Assembly: GCA_031261425.1 (NCBI GenBank)
Contig: JAISJR010000102.1
Span: 1-33,217 of the forward strand
Length of the DNA stretch: 33,217 nt
Direction of reading: 5' to 3'
Origin: Planctomycetota bacterium
GTDB taxonomy: Bacteria; Planctomycetota; SZUA-567
Shown here: positions 14,746-24,328 of the stretch, piece by piece
Layout: each line of letters starts with the position of its first letter
Position numbering within the stretch: position 1 is the stretch's first letter
Program-made: the position numbers and the translations under genes
The notes under the pieces: generated by a model
The model's input: only the letters and a program-made list of their open reading frames with translations
What the model was told of the DNA's origin: nothing
Databases searched by the model: none

Positions 14746-17700
14746 TTACGCCGCGCGTCCGGCTTTGTCCAACGCATCCAAAAGTCCGCCGATGTCGATA
14801 ATCAGCCCGACCAAGCCGTCGGGCATAATCGCGCCGCCGGCGATGCCCGGAATGGCTAAATAATCGCCCAAACTCTTAATCACGACTTGTTGTTGTTCTA
14901 AAATTTCATCGCAAAGAATCGCCAACCGCCGCCCGTCGGCTTCCACGATTAACACGATGCCGGCGCCGACATCGTCCACCGCGTCGCGCGTGTTCAGCAA
15001 CGACGACAGCCGGAACATCGGCAATTCGCGCTCTTCGTCGCGCACCATTTCGCCTTTGCCGACGACCATCACCACGTCTTTGCGGCTCATTTGCAACGAA
15101 TGTAAAATCGACAGCGTCGGAATAATATAGCGCTCTTTCGCCACGCGCACCACCATTCCGTCGATAATCGCCAGCGTCAGCGGCAGGCGAATCGAAAAAT
15201 TGGTGCCTCGACCGGGGGCGGAATTGATTTCTATTCGCCCGCGCATCGCGTCCACGTTGCGCTTGACCACGTCCATCCCCACGCCGCGTCCGGACACGTC
15301 GGTAACTTTTTCGGCGGTCGAAAAGCCCTGCTCGAAAATCACCTTAAACACTTCGCTGTCCGACGCGCTCTCGCCACCCGGAATCGTCAAGCCGCGCTCT
15401 TCCGCTTTGGCGATAATTTTTTCGCGGTCCAAACCCCGCCCGTCGTCGGACACGTCCAAACAGACGTTGCCGCCCTTGTGATACGCGCGCAACGTTACTT
15501 TGCCCGCTTCCGGTTTGCCTAATTCGACGCGCTCTTTGACCGCGGACTCGATGCCGTGGTCAACCGAGTTGCGCACCATATGAACTAAAATATCGCCGAT
15601 GCGCTCGATGAGCGACTTGTCCAATTCGGTGTCTTCGCCAATCGTTTCCAACCGGACGTTTTTGTTGCTTTTGTGCGACAAATCGCGCACCAAACGCTCC
15701 ATTTTATTGAACACGCCCCTAATCGGCATCATCCGCAACGACATCCCGATTTCCTGCAACGTCCGCGTGATTTTGCTCAACTGCCCGATTTGCCGCACCA
15801 GCACCGGCTGGTCGGAGGTGAGTTTGTTAATCGACTGGTCAACCATGCTTTCGGCGATGACGAGTTCGCCAATCGTGTCGAGCAACCGGTCCAACCGGTC
15901 GGAATCGACGCGCACCATTTCCCGCACCATCGCGCCGCCGCTTGACGCTTCGATTTTCGGTTCCGGCGCCGGACGCGGAGCCGCTTTTACCGCCGGCGCC
16001 GGTTCAAACGCTCTTTTCACCGCCGGCGGCAAGCCGCTCTCGTCTAAAGGCATTACTTTCTCCGTTTCTTGCTTCGCCGCCGCCGGTTCGGGAGTGATTT
16101 TTACCGCCGCCGCTTCCGCGATAAACGGATGCCCCGCCGGTTCCATATCCGGCGGACGCCGGCGCGGACGCGGCGGTCCGAAAATAATCGGCTTCGTCGA
16201 AGTAATTTTTTTCGTCGCCAAAACCACCAACGGGTCAACGGGCTTGCCCTCGGCATCGACCGCCTCGCTCGCGGCGACCGGCGCTTTTGCCGCCGCGACA
16301 TTCTCCGCTTTTTCCGGCGCTTTTGCCGCCGCCGCTTCTTTTGCCGCCGCCAACGCCGGCGGCGTCGCGGACGCGGGCGTCGCAGACGGCGCAGACGCGA
16401 CGGGCGTCGCGGACACGGAGGTTGCGGAGGGCGCCGCTTTTACCGCCGGAGCGGGCGCGGTTTTTTCCACCGGCGCAGTTTTCGCCGCCGCGGGCGCGGG
16501 CGCTTTTACCGCCGGAGCGACCGGTTCCGGTTTGAGCGGCGACGGCGTAATTTTATTGGTAGCCGGCACCGGCGCGCCGGCGGCGGTGCGGTTGAAAATG
16601 TCAATCAACGGACGCGGCGACGCGATGGCGTGTCCGCGCGACAGTTCGGTGAACGCCGACCGCAACCAGTCGAGCGTCGTAAATAAAACGTTGCTCAATC
16701 CTAACGGATAGCCGTTGCGCAAGTTGTCTTCGACCGCGTGGCACAGATGTTCGATTTGGTCTAAGCCCATCAGCGCGCTGTCGCCTTTGAGCGTGTGAAT
16801 CAGCCCGCGCAAATCGGCGAGGTCGGCGATTTTGTCGCCGCGTTCGGCTTGCAACAGCATCTGTTCCAAGTCGTCCATTCTGCCGAGTTGCTCGCCGACA
16901 AACGCCGCGAAAATTTCCTCATCGACGTTGTCCGGCAATTGCATTTTTTCGTCGGTCGTTACCGCGATGCCCAAATCGGCGTCCACAATTTCGACGCCTG
17001 CCGGATGCGTCTCCGGCGCTTCCGGCGTCTCCGGCTCGGCGACCGTCGCCGCGGGCACGGGCGCGGGCGTATTGTTATTATTGTTGCCGACAAGTTGAAT
17101 TTCGGGAAGTTGCTTGCTTTTTTCGAGCGCGGCGAGCGAGTTGCGTCCGCTGAAATTCTCGAATTTGGCGGTCAGCGCGTCCGCCGAGACGAACGACTCG
17201 TGGTGCGTCAGCGCGACGAACACCGAGCGCAACCAGTCGAGTGCCTCGAAAAAATCGTCGCTGATTTCCGCCGGAAAACCGCCGTCGCGCAAATTGTCTT
17301 CCATCACGTGGCAAAGTTTTTCCACGTCGTCGATGCCGAGCAGTCCGGTCTCGCCTTTGAGCGTGTGAATCAAACGGCGCAAAGCGTGCACGTCTTCGGG
17401 GTCTTTGTCCCGCTCGATTTTGACTAAATACTCTTCAAAGTCGTCGAGATTGGCGGATTGCGAGGCGACAAATTCGGCAAAGGTCTGTTGGTCGATATTG
17501 GCGGGCAGAACGTAAGTGTTGCGCGCCGGCAAGCCGAAATAGACAAACATTTCGTTACTGCCGCGCAGGGTCGTGCGGTCGCGGAAAACCGGTTGCATCG
17601 CCGTCAGCGCTTCGGTAACTTTTTCTATCGCTTCGGCGGCGTCGGCGATTTCGCCGTTGTGGAGTTTTTGCAGGCACCGCACGCATCGGTCGAGCAACTC

Positions 17701-17868
17701 GCCGGTGTCGGCGGCGCGTCCGTCGCTTTTCAGACGGAATAAAGCCAACAGTTCTTGAAAATCGGCGAGCAACTGCCGCACGCCGCCGCGGTCGCTGGGT
17801 TCAAGCAACATCAAGTTGTTGGCGAGTTCGTCGATAATTTCGACGGCGCTTTTGGTTGGGGCTGACAT
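14746..17868 (-). CDS. cheA: Chemotaxis histidine kinase CheA with two Hpt domains
   Basis: 1040 residues, well above the usual 650-750. After an N-terminal helical region come two Hpt domains, each with the phospho-accepting histidine in IHTLKG (His168 and His358). A long Ala/Pro/Lys-rich linker (about 430-650) carries no obvious P2 CheY-binding domain. The dimerisation helices (DRLLDTIGELVIAES), the HATPase domain (N box VRNSVDHGIE, DDGRGLDREK, G box DVSGRGVGMD) and the CheW-like domain follow. It autophosphorylates in response to receptors and passes phosphate to CheY and CheB. GAGG precedes ATG 17868. Tandem Hpt domains may allow two outputs or phosphate storage. No cheW or receptor gene lies nearby. 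Confidence 0.96.
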   Translation of the reverse strand: MSAPTKSAVEIIDELANNLMLLEPSDRGGVRQLLADFQELLALFRLKSDGRAADTGELLDRCVRCLQKLHNGEIADAAEAIEKVTEALTAMQPVFRDRTTLRGSNEMFVYFGLPARNTYVLPANIDQQTFAEFVASQSANLDDFEEYLVKIERDKDPEDVHALRRLIHTLKGETGLLGIDDVEKLCHVMEDNLRDGGFPAEISDDFFEALDWLRSVFVALTHHESFVSADALTAKFENFSGRNSLAALEKSKQLPEIQLVGNNNNNTPAPVPAATVAEPETPEAPETHPAGVEIVDADLGIAVTTDEKMQLPDNVDEEIFAAFVGEQLGRMDDLEQMLLQAERGDKIADLADLRGLIHTLKGDSALMGLDQIEHLCHAVEDNLRNGYPLGLSNVLFTTLDWLRSAFTELSRGHAIASPRPLIDIFNRTAAGAPVPATNKITPSPLKPEPVAPAVKAPAPAAAKTAPVEKTAPAPAVKAAPSATSVSATPVASAPSATPASATPPALAAAKEAAAAKAPEKAENVAAAKAPVAASEAVDAEGKPVDPLVVLATKKITSTKPIIFGPPRPRRRPPDMEPAGHPFIAEAAAVKITPEPAAAKQETEKVMPLDESGLPPAVKRAFEPAPAVKAAPRPAPEPKIEASSGGAMVREMVRVDSDRLDRLLDTIGELVIAESMVDQSINKLTSDQPVLVRQIGQLSKITRTLQEIGMSLRMMPIRGVFNKMERLVRDLSHKSNKNVRLETIGEDTELDKSLIERIGDILVHMVRNSVDHGIESAVKERVELGKPEAGKVTLRAYHKGGNVCLDVSDDGRGLDREKIIAKAEERGLTIPGGESASDSEVFKVIFEQGFSTAEKVTDVSGRGVGMDVVKRNVDAMRGRIEINSAPGRGTNFSIRLPLTLAIIDGMVVRVAKERYIIPTLSILHSLQMSRKDVVMVVGKGEMVRDEERELPMFRLSSLLNTRDAVDDVGAGIVLIVEADGRRLAILCDEILEQQQVVIKSLGDYLAIPGIAGGAIMPDGLVGLIIDIGGLLDALDKAGRAA

Positions 17869-17992
17869 CGTCTATGCGTCCTCAAAGACACTCGTCGGGA
17901 AAGTCGCGCAGTGAATAAACGCGGAATTGTAAATAAAAAATCGGGGCGCAAAAGAACCTTTCGCGTTAAAAATGGCAATGTTTGGCGAAAAA

Positions 17993-18152
17993 AGAGCAAA
18001 GGGAAAAGAGGTTAGGGAAGAGGGAAAAGAAAGGAAACGGTCGGGGCTTGCCCCCGCCCAAATTTTACAACCTTCGCTAAAAACGCCTACGGCGTTTTTA
18101 GCGAAGGTTATTATTCCGGCGAAACTCCCTTTTCCCTAACCCCTCTTCCTTC
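17993..18152. repeat. GGGAAAA-class repeat element with a 19-bp perfect hairpin
   Basis: gagcaaagggaaaag and gggaaga units (17993-18034) can pair with ctcccttttccctaacccct (18125-18144). Between them a perfect 19-bp stem (18069-18087 with 18091-18109, loop tac) reads aaccttcgctaaaaacgcc and its complement, and gggcttgcccccgccc lies beside it. The element lies downstream of the HDOD gene and could terminate its transcription. Confidence 0.8.
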
Positions 18153-19016
18153 TCACCTCTGCTCCATCATATTCTTAAACTCGTTGTATTCGGCGATGGC
18201 TTCCTGCAAGGCGTTGAGCGCCGTTTCGGTTTTGAGGCGCAATTTTTCCGCGACGACCGGCGGCAGGTATTTTACGATGGCGTTGGGCGAGTCGCTTTTT
18301 GCGAGCGCGTCCAACATCCGCCGCGCCGCGTAAATGAACGCCGCCTCCAACTGAAAACCGCGCTCTTTCGGCGTGGGGTTATATTGATACGAAACCACGT
18401 CCAACAAATCGTCGGGAAATTTCCACAGACGCGCCAGAATATAACCGACGTGGACGTGATTGATGGCGAACCGCTGATGTTCGAGCACCGGCAAATCCGC
18501 TTCGAGCAACCGGTCGGCGACCACCGCGGCGTATTCCCCTTTCAACACGTTGTTGAACGCGATAATGCCGGTTTTGCTGAGAATTGCCGCGGTGAAAATT
18601 TGTTCCGGCGACGGATGCTCGTTGAAATGCGCGACGGCGCGGGCGAGGCAGGCGATTTGCAACGTGTGGTCCCAAATTTTTTCCGGCGGAATGCCGCCCG
18701 GAGCGCGGCGGCGGTAGAGCGCCGACAAACCGTGCGCGTTGGCGATGTGTTTAATTTCGTTGAAACCGAGAATAACCGAGGCGTCGGTAATCGTGCGCAC
18801 CGGCGAAACCAACCCGTAAAACGGCGAATTGACCTGCCGCAAAATTCTTGCCGACAGCGAGGTGTCGGTTTCGATGACATGCGCCAAATCGCGCACGCCG
18901 ACGCTGGGCGTGCAGAACAAGGCGTTTAATTTTTGCACGACGGTCGAAAGCGGCGGCACCGCGCTACCGTCCTTGACCGCCAACAAAACCTTGTCTTTAT
19001 AGTCGTCGCCGGACAT
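18153..19016 (-). CDS. HDOD-domain signalling protein
   Basis: 287 residues from ATG 19016, chosen because AAGGGG precedes it; a start at 19070 would add 18 residues. Most of the protein (about 15-220) is an HDOD domain: PPLSTVVQKLNAL, IETDTSLSARILRQVNSPFYG, then VRTITDASVILGF, with the late HxxxGxxLxxxW segment HVHVGYILARLW. HDOD proteins resemble HD phosphohydrolases but lack the metal-binding pair and act as signalling scaffolds, often in chemotaxis or second-messenger circuits. Its place just upstream of cheA in the same direction suggests a link to chemotaxis, which is inference. Confidence 0.9.
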   Translation of the reverse strand: MSGDDYKDKVLLAVKDGSAVPPLSTVVQKLNALFCTPSVGVRDLAHVIETDTSLSARILRQVNSPFYGLVSPVRTITDASVILGFNEIKHIANAHGLSALYRRRAPGGIPPEKIWDHTLQIACLARAVAHFNEHPSPEQIFTAAILSKTGIIAFNNVLKGEYAAVVADRLLEADLPVLEHQRFAINHVHVGYILARLWKFPDDLLDVVSYQYNPTPKERGFQLEAAFIYAARRMLDALAKSDSPNAIVKYLPPVVAEKLRLKTETALNALQEAIAEYNEFKNMMEQR

Positions 19017-19096
19017 CGCCGCGCCCCTTCGGAAAACAATGTAGGTTAAATATCGCGCGGTAAGAGTCAATTTTTAGCCGGCAGTGGGCGGTTTTC

Positions 19097-19172
19097 GGCG
19101 GCAATTTATTGCCGCCCGATTGCAAGGCGCGAAGCGCGGCGAATTTCAATAGCCCGCCGTTTTAACGGCGGG
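19097..19172. repeat. Two short perfect hairpins upstream of nadD
   Basis: ggcggcaa-ttta-ttgccgcc (19097-19116) and cccgccgtt-tt-aacggcggg (19153-19172). The second ends five bases before an ATG at 19177 and would hinder initiation there, favouring the start at 19207. They resemble the other dispersed palindromes of the window. Confidence 0.7.
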
Positions 19173-19206
19173 TAAAATGGCTACTTACTCAAACACGAGA
19201 CAAAAA

Positions 19207-19845
19207 ATGCCCCTTCCCATCGCGCTTTTCGGCGGCACGTTTGACCCGCCGCATTGCGGACATCTGAAAATCGCGCTCGCGGTGTTGGACGCCCAATTGG
19301 CGGCGCAGGTCTGGTTTATGCCCGCGAAAACGCCGCCGCACAAACACACCGGCACGGCGTTCGCGCACCGTTTCGCGATGACGGAATTGCTCATTCAAAA
19401 TCATTCCGGCTTGGCGTTGTGCGACCTCGAAGCGCGCGCCGCCGGACGCAACTACACCATCGACTCTTTGCGGCGGTTGCGCGCGCAATATCCCGAGCAA
19501 AAATTCCGGTTGCTCATCGGCGCGGATATGGCGCTCTCTTTTGGCACTTGGCGAGAGGCGGGCGCGGTGTTGCGGCTCGCGCCGCCGCTGGTCGCGGCGC
19601 GTCCGGGCTATGAATTTCCCGCCGGTTTCGGCGCAGACGAGCCGGCGGAATTGACGCCGGACGAGCGCCGGCTTTTAGCCGATGGCGTTTTCACCGCCGC
19701 GTTGGACGACGCGGCAAGCACCGCGATTCGCGCCAATATCGCGCGCGGCGACTACCGCTCCGTCCCCGCCGCCGTCGCCGACTACATCCGCGCGCAGGGG
19801 CTGTATTCAATTAACAATTCACAATTAACAATTAACAATTGTTGA
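19207..19845 (+). CDS. nadD: Nicotinate-nucleotide adenylyltransferase
   Basis: 212 residues. It forms deamido-NAD from nicotinate mononucleotide and ATP in NAD synthesis. The nucleotidyltransferase signature GGTFDPPHCGH is near residues 8-18, FMPAKTPPHK is at about 38-47, LLIGADMALSF in the middle, and the STAIR motif late in the protein. ATG 19207 puts the first beta strand at the proper position; ATG 19177 lies beside a hairpin. The last codons (SINNSQLTINNC) are translated from the ttaacaattcacaattaac repeat, so the C-terminus has been altered by a heptamer element. The gene stands alone, unlike the common rsfS neighbourhood. Confidence 0.92.
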   Translation: MPLPIALFGGTFDPPHCGHLKIALAVLDAQLAAQVWFMPAKTPPHKHTGTAFAHRFAMTELLIQNHSGLALCDLEARAAGRNYTIDSLRRLRAQYPEQKFRLLIGADMALSFGTWREAGAVLRLAPPLVAARPGYEFPAGFGADEPAELTPDERRLLADGVFTAALDDAASTAIRANIARGDYRSVPAAVADYIRAQGLYSINNSQLTINNC

Positions 19846-19912
19846 AAGGATGCGCTCCGCGCATTTTAACCATAACTCCGCTAAATAATTGTTAATTGTT
19901 AATTGTTAATTA
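19807..19912. repeat. Heptamer-repeat inverted element (ttaattg class) between nadD and the ankyrin gene
   Basis: The left arm caattaacaattcacaatta and further units (19808-19842) pairs with attgttaattgttaattgtt (19888-19908). The core is aggatgcgctccgcgcattttaac. The left arm lies inside the end of nadD and supplies its last residues. Between convergent genes it could act as a bidirectional terminator. Confidence 0.9.
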
Positions 19913-20740
19913 TTTACGTATCGCGCCGGCTTTGCCGCCGGCGGCGTGAATGAGTTGCGCCGCGTCGAAATGATTGCCGGTCAGCGCGGCGTCCAACGGG
20001 GTGTCGCCGTTTTCGTTCGCGGCGTTGGCGTCGGCGCCGCCGCGCAGAAACGCGGCGGTAATTTGCGGGTCGGAATTGTGCAACGCCGCCAAATGTAGCG
20101 GCGTAAAACCCATGCCGTTCACGGCGTTGACCGCGCCGCCGGCGGCAATCAAGGCGGTAATCACGGCGGGTCGCCGCCCCAACATCGCCGCGATATGCAA
20201 CAGCGACATTTTCTCGACGCCGGCGGTGTCGGCGAGATTCGCCGCTTCGTTCGGGTCGGCGCCGCCGCGCAATAATTCCGCGACAATTTCCGGCGGGCGA
20301 TTGCCGGAAACGGCGAGATACAGCGGCGTCCAATCAAGATAACCGCGCAACCGCCAGTCGGCGCCGTTCTTTAATAATGCGGCGACGACGGCGGGATTTT
20401 TATTGACGGCGACGGCGAGATGCAACGGCGTCTGCCGGTTTTGGTCGGGCGCGTTGACCGCCGCCCCGTTTTCGACGAGCAACGTAATCACCGCCGGGTC
20501 GGGATTGGTCATTGCCGCCAAATGGAGCGGCGTTACGCCGTTGGCGCGCGCAACGGCGACGCCGGCGCCGGACGCGAGCGCGGCGCGAATATCGGCGACG
20601 GCGCCCTGTGGCGCCAGCGCAAAAATATCCGGCGTTGTTTCGTTGGGCGTTTCGCCGGACGTTTCATTGGCAACCGCCCGTCCAACCGCCATTACAATAA
20701 AAAATAATGCCCAAACCGCTAAGTGCCGAAATCGTCGCAT
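19910..20740 (-). CDS. Exported ankyrin-repeat protein
   Basis: 276 residues from ATG 20740, where AAGGAT precedes the start. The signal peptide is RRFRHLAVWALFFIVMAVG with a likely cleavage after AVA. A short Thr-rich spacer leads to six or so ankyrin repeats (about 40-270), seen in repeated TPLHLAA, TPLYLAV and LLHIAAM segments and DPAVITLLVENGAAVN-type helices. Ankyrin repeats bind proteins; the partner is unknown. Export to the periplasm or beyond suggests an envelope or host-directed role, which cannot be decided here. The gene is divergent from queH. Confidence 0.88.
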   Translation of the reverse strand: MRRFRHLAVWALFFIVMAVGRAVANETSGETPNETTPDIFALAPQGAVADIRAALASGAGVAVARANGVTPLHLAAMTNPDPAVITLLVENGAAVNAPDQNRQTPLHLAVAVNKNPAVVAALLKNGADWRLRGYLDWTPLYLAVSGNRPPEIVAELLRGGADPNEAANLADTAGVEKMSLLHIAAMLGRRPAVITALIAAGGAVNAVNGMGFTPLHLAALHNSDPQITAAFLRGGADANAANENGDTPLDAALTGNHFDAAQLIHAAGGKAGAIRK

Positions 20741-20791
20741 TGAGAAATCCTTTTGGCTTTGAAAAAACCGTATTGCCGTCGGAGATTGAAT

Positions 20792-20879
20792 AACTCGTGT
20801 TACGCGGTCAACAAAAAGACGCGAATTTTTACGAATAAAAAAGAGAGATTTTTTTGTCCACGAATTACACGAATTAAAG
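20792..20879. repeat. Dispersed repeat, copy of the first part of the 9204-9450 element
   Basis: aactcgtgttacgcggtcaa followed by caaaaagacg, a gaatttttacgaataaaaaa stretch and ttttgtccacgaatt matches 9209 to about 9300 closely. It fills much of the 345-base gap between the ankyrin gene and queH. A further repeat, aaccttcgcttcgctcggtt at 20918-20937, recurs at 26489-26508. No gene is seen in the gap. Confidence 0.8.
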
Positions 20880-21050
20880 AACCGAAAAACGGACAAGAAT
20901 TTGGACGGCACACTAACCTTCGCTTCGCTCGGTTTCGTGAAAATTCGGGTTAAGTTCTTTTCGTGTTTATTCGTGGCTTCTCTTTTTTTTTGCGCGTAAC
21001 TCGATTGAATAATTGCCGCGACAAAGATTGAGGTTAGAGCGCGGTCATCT

Positions 21051-21082
21051 AAACTGTCAACTTTTAACTTTCAACTTTGAAT
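21051..21082. repeat. Heptamer units just upstream of queH
   Basis: gtcaacttttaactttcaac and the bases after it show seven-base units (caacttt, taacttt, caacttt) immediately before the queH start. Similar units of the opposite sense follow the gene at 21628, so queH is bracketed by this class. Confidence 0.65.
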
Positions 21083-21085
21083 CTT

Positions 21086-21652
21086 ATGAAACTGCTTCTT
21101 CACGTTTGTTGCGCCAATTGTTTGGCGAAGACCTTGCCGCCGTTGCGGGACGAATTTCCGGCGGCGGAAATTCATTTATGGTGGTTTAACCCGAACATCC
21201 ATCCGCTCATCGAATACCGGCGGCGGCTGAAAGCGTTGCGCGTTTATTTGGAGCGCGACCCGTTGCCGTTGACCGTCGTGAACGATTACGGTTTGGAAAA
21301 TTTCTGCGCCGCGTTAAACGGCGATTTTTCCGCGCCGCGCCGATGTGCCGTCTGTTATCAGACCCGTTTGCAAACAGCGGCGGAAGCGGCGGACGATTTT
21401 GACTTTTTCGCGACGACGTTAATGGCGAGCCGCGAGCAGTCGCAAACGCTGTTGCGAGAAACCGGCGACCGCGTCGCCGCCGCGACGGGCAAGAAATTTT
21501 TATATCGCGATTGCCGCGCGACGGAGCCGGCGGCGAAAGAATTGAACGGCATTTACCGGCAGACCTATTGCGGTTGCGTTTTCTCCGAAGCCGACCGTTA
21601 CCGGCACACTTCGTTGCACCTTTACGGCGGAGAGTTGAAAGTTAAGAGTTGA
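21086..21652 (+). CDS. queH: Epoxyqueuosine reductase QueH
   Basis: 188 residues from ATG 21086. It reduces epoxyqueuosine to queuosine in the wobble base of certain tRNAs and is the non-cobalamin alternative to QueG. The expected cysteines are present: HVCCANC near the N-terminus (Cys8, Cys9, Cys12), RCAVCYQTR around residue 90 and TYCGCVFS near 165, which hold the iron-sulfur cluster and an additional metal site. TTLMASREQSQ is also typical. The last residues (GGELKVKS) are encoded by the gagagttgaaagttaagag repeat, so the terminus has probably been altered by it. No other queuosine genes are adjacent. Confidence 0.93.
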   Translation: MKLLLHVCCANCLAKTLPPLRDEFPAAEIHLWWFNPNIHPLIEYRRRLKALRVYLERDPLPLTVVNDYGLENFCAALNGDFSAPRRCAVCYQTRLQTAAEAADDFDFFATTLMASREQSQTLLRETGDRVAAATGKKFLYRDCRATEPAAKELNGIYRQTYCGCVFSEADRYRHTSLHLYGGELKVKS

Positions 21653-21752
21653 AAGTTAAGAGTTTAGAGTTTAGCAGAGGTTGCGCTTCGCGCATTTTCA
21701 AGACAACTCCACTGCTAATCTCTCAACTCTCAACTCTAAACTCTCAACTCTC
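21628..21752. repeat. Heptamer-repeat inverted element (GAGAGTT class) between queH and tkt
   Basis: gagagttgaaagttaagagt and following units (21630-21673) pair with ctctcaactctcaactctaa (21719-21738) and further units. The core agcagaggttgcgcttcgcg followed by cattttcaag matches the elements at 831 and 13534. It separates convergent queH and tkt and encodes the last residues of QueH. Confidence 0.9.
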
Positions 21753-21758
21753 GATTTA

Positions 21759-23786
21759 TCAGAACCCCGCTTCGGCGAGTTTGTCCAAGACGCTATCGAC
21801 GGTGAAGCCGAAGTGTTTGGCGACGACCTCCGGCTTGCCCGACAAACCGAAACTGTTCATCCCGATAAACAATCCGTTGTCGTCCAAAATGCCTTCCCAG
21901 CCGTCGATGACGCCCGCTTCTATCACGCACCGCCGCCGTTTGGTGTTCGTTTGCGGCAGAACCGTCCGGCGATACGACTCCGGCTGTTGTTTGAACAATT
22001 CCAACGACGGCATACTGACGACCCGCACTTTCCGTCCCGCCGCGCGCAACGTTTCCGCCACCGCCAGCGCCAAATGCAGTTCGCTGCCCGACGCAATCAG
22101 GAAAATTTCCGCCAAGCCCTCCGGGTCTTTTTCCAAAATATAACCGCCGCGCAAAGCGTTGCGCGCGTCGGCGAGATTGTTCCGGTCGAGCGCCGGCAAA
22201 TTCTGGCGCGACAACGCGAACACCGTCGGACCGTCCGTTCGCGCCAACGCATACTGAAACGCATACGCCGCCTCGTTCGCGTCCGCCGGACGAAACACGT
22301 TCACATTGGGAATGCACCGCAACGCCGCCAATTGTTCGACCGGCTCGTGCGTCGGTCCGTCTTCGCCGACATAAATGCTGTCGTGCGTGAAAATGAACAG
22401 AGTGCGGAGTTTGCTGAGCGCCGCCAACCGCACCGCCGGACGCAGATAATCGCTGAACACGAAGAACGTCGAGCAAAACGGAATCAAACCGCCGTGCGCC
22501 GCGATGCCGTTGCAGATTTGTCCCATCGCGTGCTCGCGGACGCCGAAATGAATGTTGCGCCCCAAGTATTCGCCCGGCGCGACAAATTCCGTCCATTTGC
22601 CCTTGGTGATTTCGGTTTTCGTCGATTCGACCAAGTCCGCCGAGCCGCCGACCAATTCGGGAATCGCCTCGCCGAACGCCGCCAACACTTTCGCGCCGGA
22701 CACGCGCCCGCCTTCGCCCTTTTCGTCGGCGGGAAATTCGGGACGGGCTTGCTTCCAATTTAACGGCAATTCGCCGGAGACGACGCGCTGATATTCTTTC
22801 GCCGGCGCCGGATGTTTGTCCGCGTATTCCGCAAATTCCCGATTCCATTCGGCGCGGAGCGCGCGCAAAGAATCTTTGTGTTTCGCGAAAAATTCGGCGA
22901 CGGCTGGCGGCAGATAAAACGGTTCCGCCGGCCAGTTCGCGAGTTTTTTGCCCGCGGCGATTTCTTCGGCGCCAATCGGCATCCCGTGCGTTTTGTGCGT
23001 GCCTTGTTTGTGCGGCGAACCCTTGCCGATAACCGTTTTCGCGACAATCAAACTCGGGCGCGGGTCGGCTTTCGCGGCGACGAGCGCGGCGTCAATCGCG
23101 GCGTGGTCGTGTCCGTCGATTTCCTGCACGTGCCAATGATTGGCTTCATAGCGCAATTTAACGTCTTCGGTGAACGACTGACTCGTTGCGCCGTCAAGTT
23201 GAATCCCGTTGCTGTCGTAAATGGCGATGAGATGCCCCAACCGCAAATGACCGGCGAGCGACGCGGCTTCCTGCGAAATGCCTTCTTGTTGACAACCGTC
23301 GCCGAGCAGGACGTAAGTGTAATGGTCGAACAATTCGGGAAATTTCGGCGTGAAATACATTTCGCTGAGCATCCGCTCGGCGAGCGCGAAACCGACGGAC
23401 GCGGCGAAACCGGCGCCCAACGGACCGGTGGTGAAGTCCACGCCCGGCGTGTCGCCGATTTCGGGATGTCCGGGGGTTTTACTGCCGAATTGCCGGAATT
23501 GTTTCAGGTCGTCGAGCGTGATAAAACCGTTCAGCGTCAGCATCGAGTAAAGCAACGCCGAACCGTGTCCGGCGGAGAGAATGAAGCGGTCGCGATTACT
23601 CCATTTCGGGTCGTCGGGGTCAACGATTAAATGGCGGGCGAGAAGCACCGCGGCGAGGTCGGCGCACCCCATCGGCAAGCCGGGATGCCCGCTATTGGCG
23701 GCTTGAATGGCGTCCGCCGCGAGCCAGCGAATGGTCTCGGCAATGGGCGGAATCAGCGATAAATCGGCGTCAAGCGTTCGGCTCAT
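21759..23786 (-). CDS. tkt: Transketolase
   Basis: 675 residues, full length. It moves two-carbon ketol units between sugar phosphates in the non-oxidative pentose phosphate pathway and needs thiamine diphosphate. The N-terminal domain has [10 protein letters not shown] and the cofactor motif [10 protein letters not shown] with SN near residue 190. The pyrimidine-binding domain has [14 protein letters not shown] near residue 410, and [19 protein letters not shown] follows; the C-terminal domain closes the protein. GGAGG lies just upstream of ATG 23786. A possible -10 (TACAAT) lies at 23828-23833 on the minus strand with no clear -35. Confidence 0.97.
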   Translation of the reverse strand: MSRTLDADLSLIPPIAETIRWLAADAIQAANSGHPGLPMGCADLAAVLLARHLIVDPDDPKWSNRDRFILSAGHGSALLYSMLTLNGFITLDDLKQFRQFGSKTPGHPEIGDTPGVDFTTGPLGAGFAASVGFALAERMLSEMYFTPKFPELFDHYTYVLLGDGCQQEGISQEAASLAGHLRLGHLIAIYDSNGIQLDGATSQSFTEDVKLRYEANHWHVQEIDGHDHAAIDAALVAAKADPRPSLIVAKTVIGKGSPHKQGTHKTHGMPIGAEEIAAGKKLANWPAEPFYLPPAVAEFFAKHKDSLRALRAEWNREFAEYADKHPAPAKEYQRVVSGELPLNWKQARPEFPADEKGEGGRVSGAKVLAAFGEAIPELVGGSADLVESTKTEITKGKWTEFVAPGEYLGRNIHFGVREHAMGQICNGIAAHGGLIPFCSTFFVFSDYLRPAVRLAALSKLRTLFIFTHDSIYVGEDGPTHEPVEQLAALRCIPNVNVFRPADANEAAYAFQYALARTDGPTVFALSRQNLPALDRNNLADARNALRGGYILEKDPEGLAEIFLIASGSELHLALAVAETLRAAGRKVRVVSMPSLELFKQQPESYRRTVLPQTNTKRRRCVIEAGVIDGWEGILDDNGLFIGMNSFGLSGKPEVVAKHFGFTVDSVLDKLAEAGF

Positions 23787-23956
23787 AATTACCTCCTTTA
23801 TGTGAAATAGACAAAAACAGTCGCGTCATTGTAGGCAATTTCCGGCGCCGCGCGAGGTTTGTAATTACCAAGAATCGAAAATTTATTCGCGAAACCAAGC
23901 AAAGCGGCGGACGCGGAATCGCGCCGAACGCGCGACCGCCGGTTGTCAAACCGGTT

Positions 23957-24328
23957 TTACCGCCGACCGGCGGCGGCGAGGATAACCGCCCAAATAACGA
24001 CCGCGTTGATAATCGCGAGCAAGACGAGCAGGGCGCCGAGGTCTTTGGCTTTTTTCAGCAATGCGTGTTGAGCGTCGGAGATGCGGTCGGCGAGCGCTTC
24101 GAGCGCGGAGTTGACAATTTCGGCAAGCCAAATGCCGATAATCGCGGCGACCAACAGCACGGTCTCAATCGCGCTCAACGGCAAAAACGGCAACGCCAAC
24201 AACGCCGCGCCGCCGCCATAAATTTCTTGGCGAAACGAAACCTCGTCGCGCCAAATCGCGGCGAAACCGTCGCGGGCATACGTCAAAGAATGTCGAATTT
24301 TTCGCCAACCCGTATGCGCCGGTTTCAT
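23957..24328 (-). CDS. dgkA: Diacylglycerol kinase DgkA
   Basis: 123 residues, the usual size for this trimeric inner-membrane kinase with three transmembrane helices. The conserved segment WLAEIVNSALEALADRIS (about 67-84) carries the catalytic Glu of the ExxNSAxE motif. It phosphorylates diacylglycerol to phosphatidic acid with ATP. Its ATG overlaps the stop of the phosphoglycerol transferase gene as ATGA, so the two are probably translationally coupled. The pairing makes sense: the transferase releases diacylglycerol from phosphatidylglycerol, and DgkA returns it to phospholipid synthesis. If the upstream gene is phase-variable, dgkA translation may vary with it. Confidence 0.95.
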   Translation of the reverse strand: MKPAHTGWRKIRHSLTYARDGFAAIWRDEVSFRQEIYGGGAALLALPFLPLSAIETVLLVAAIIGIWLAEIVNSALEALADRISDAQHALLKKAKDLGALLVLLAIINAVVIWAVILAAAGRR

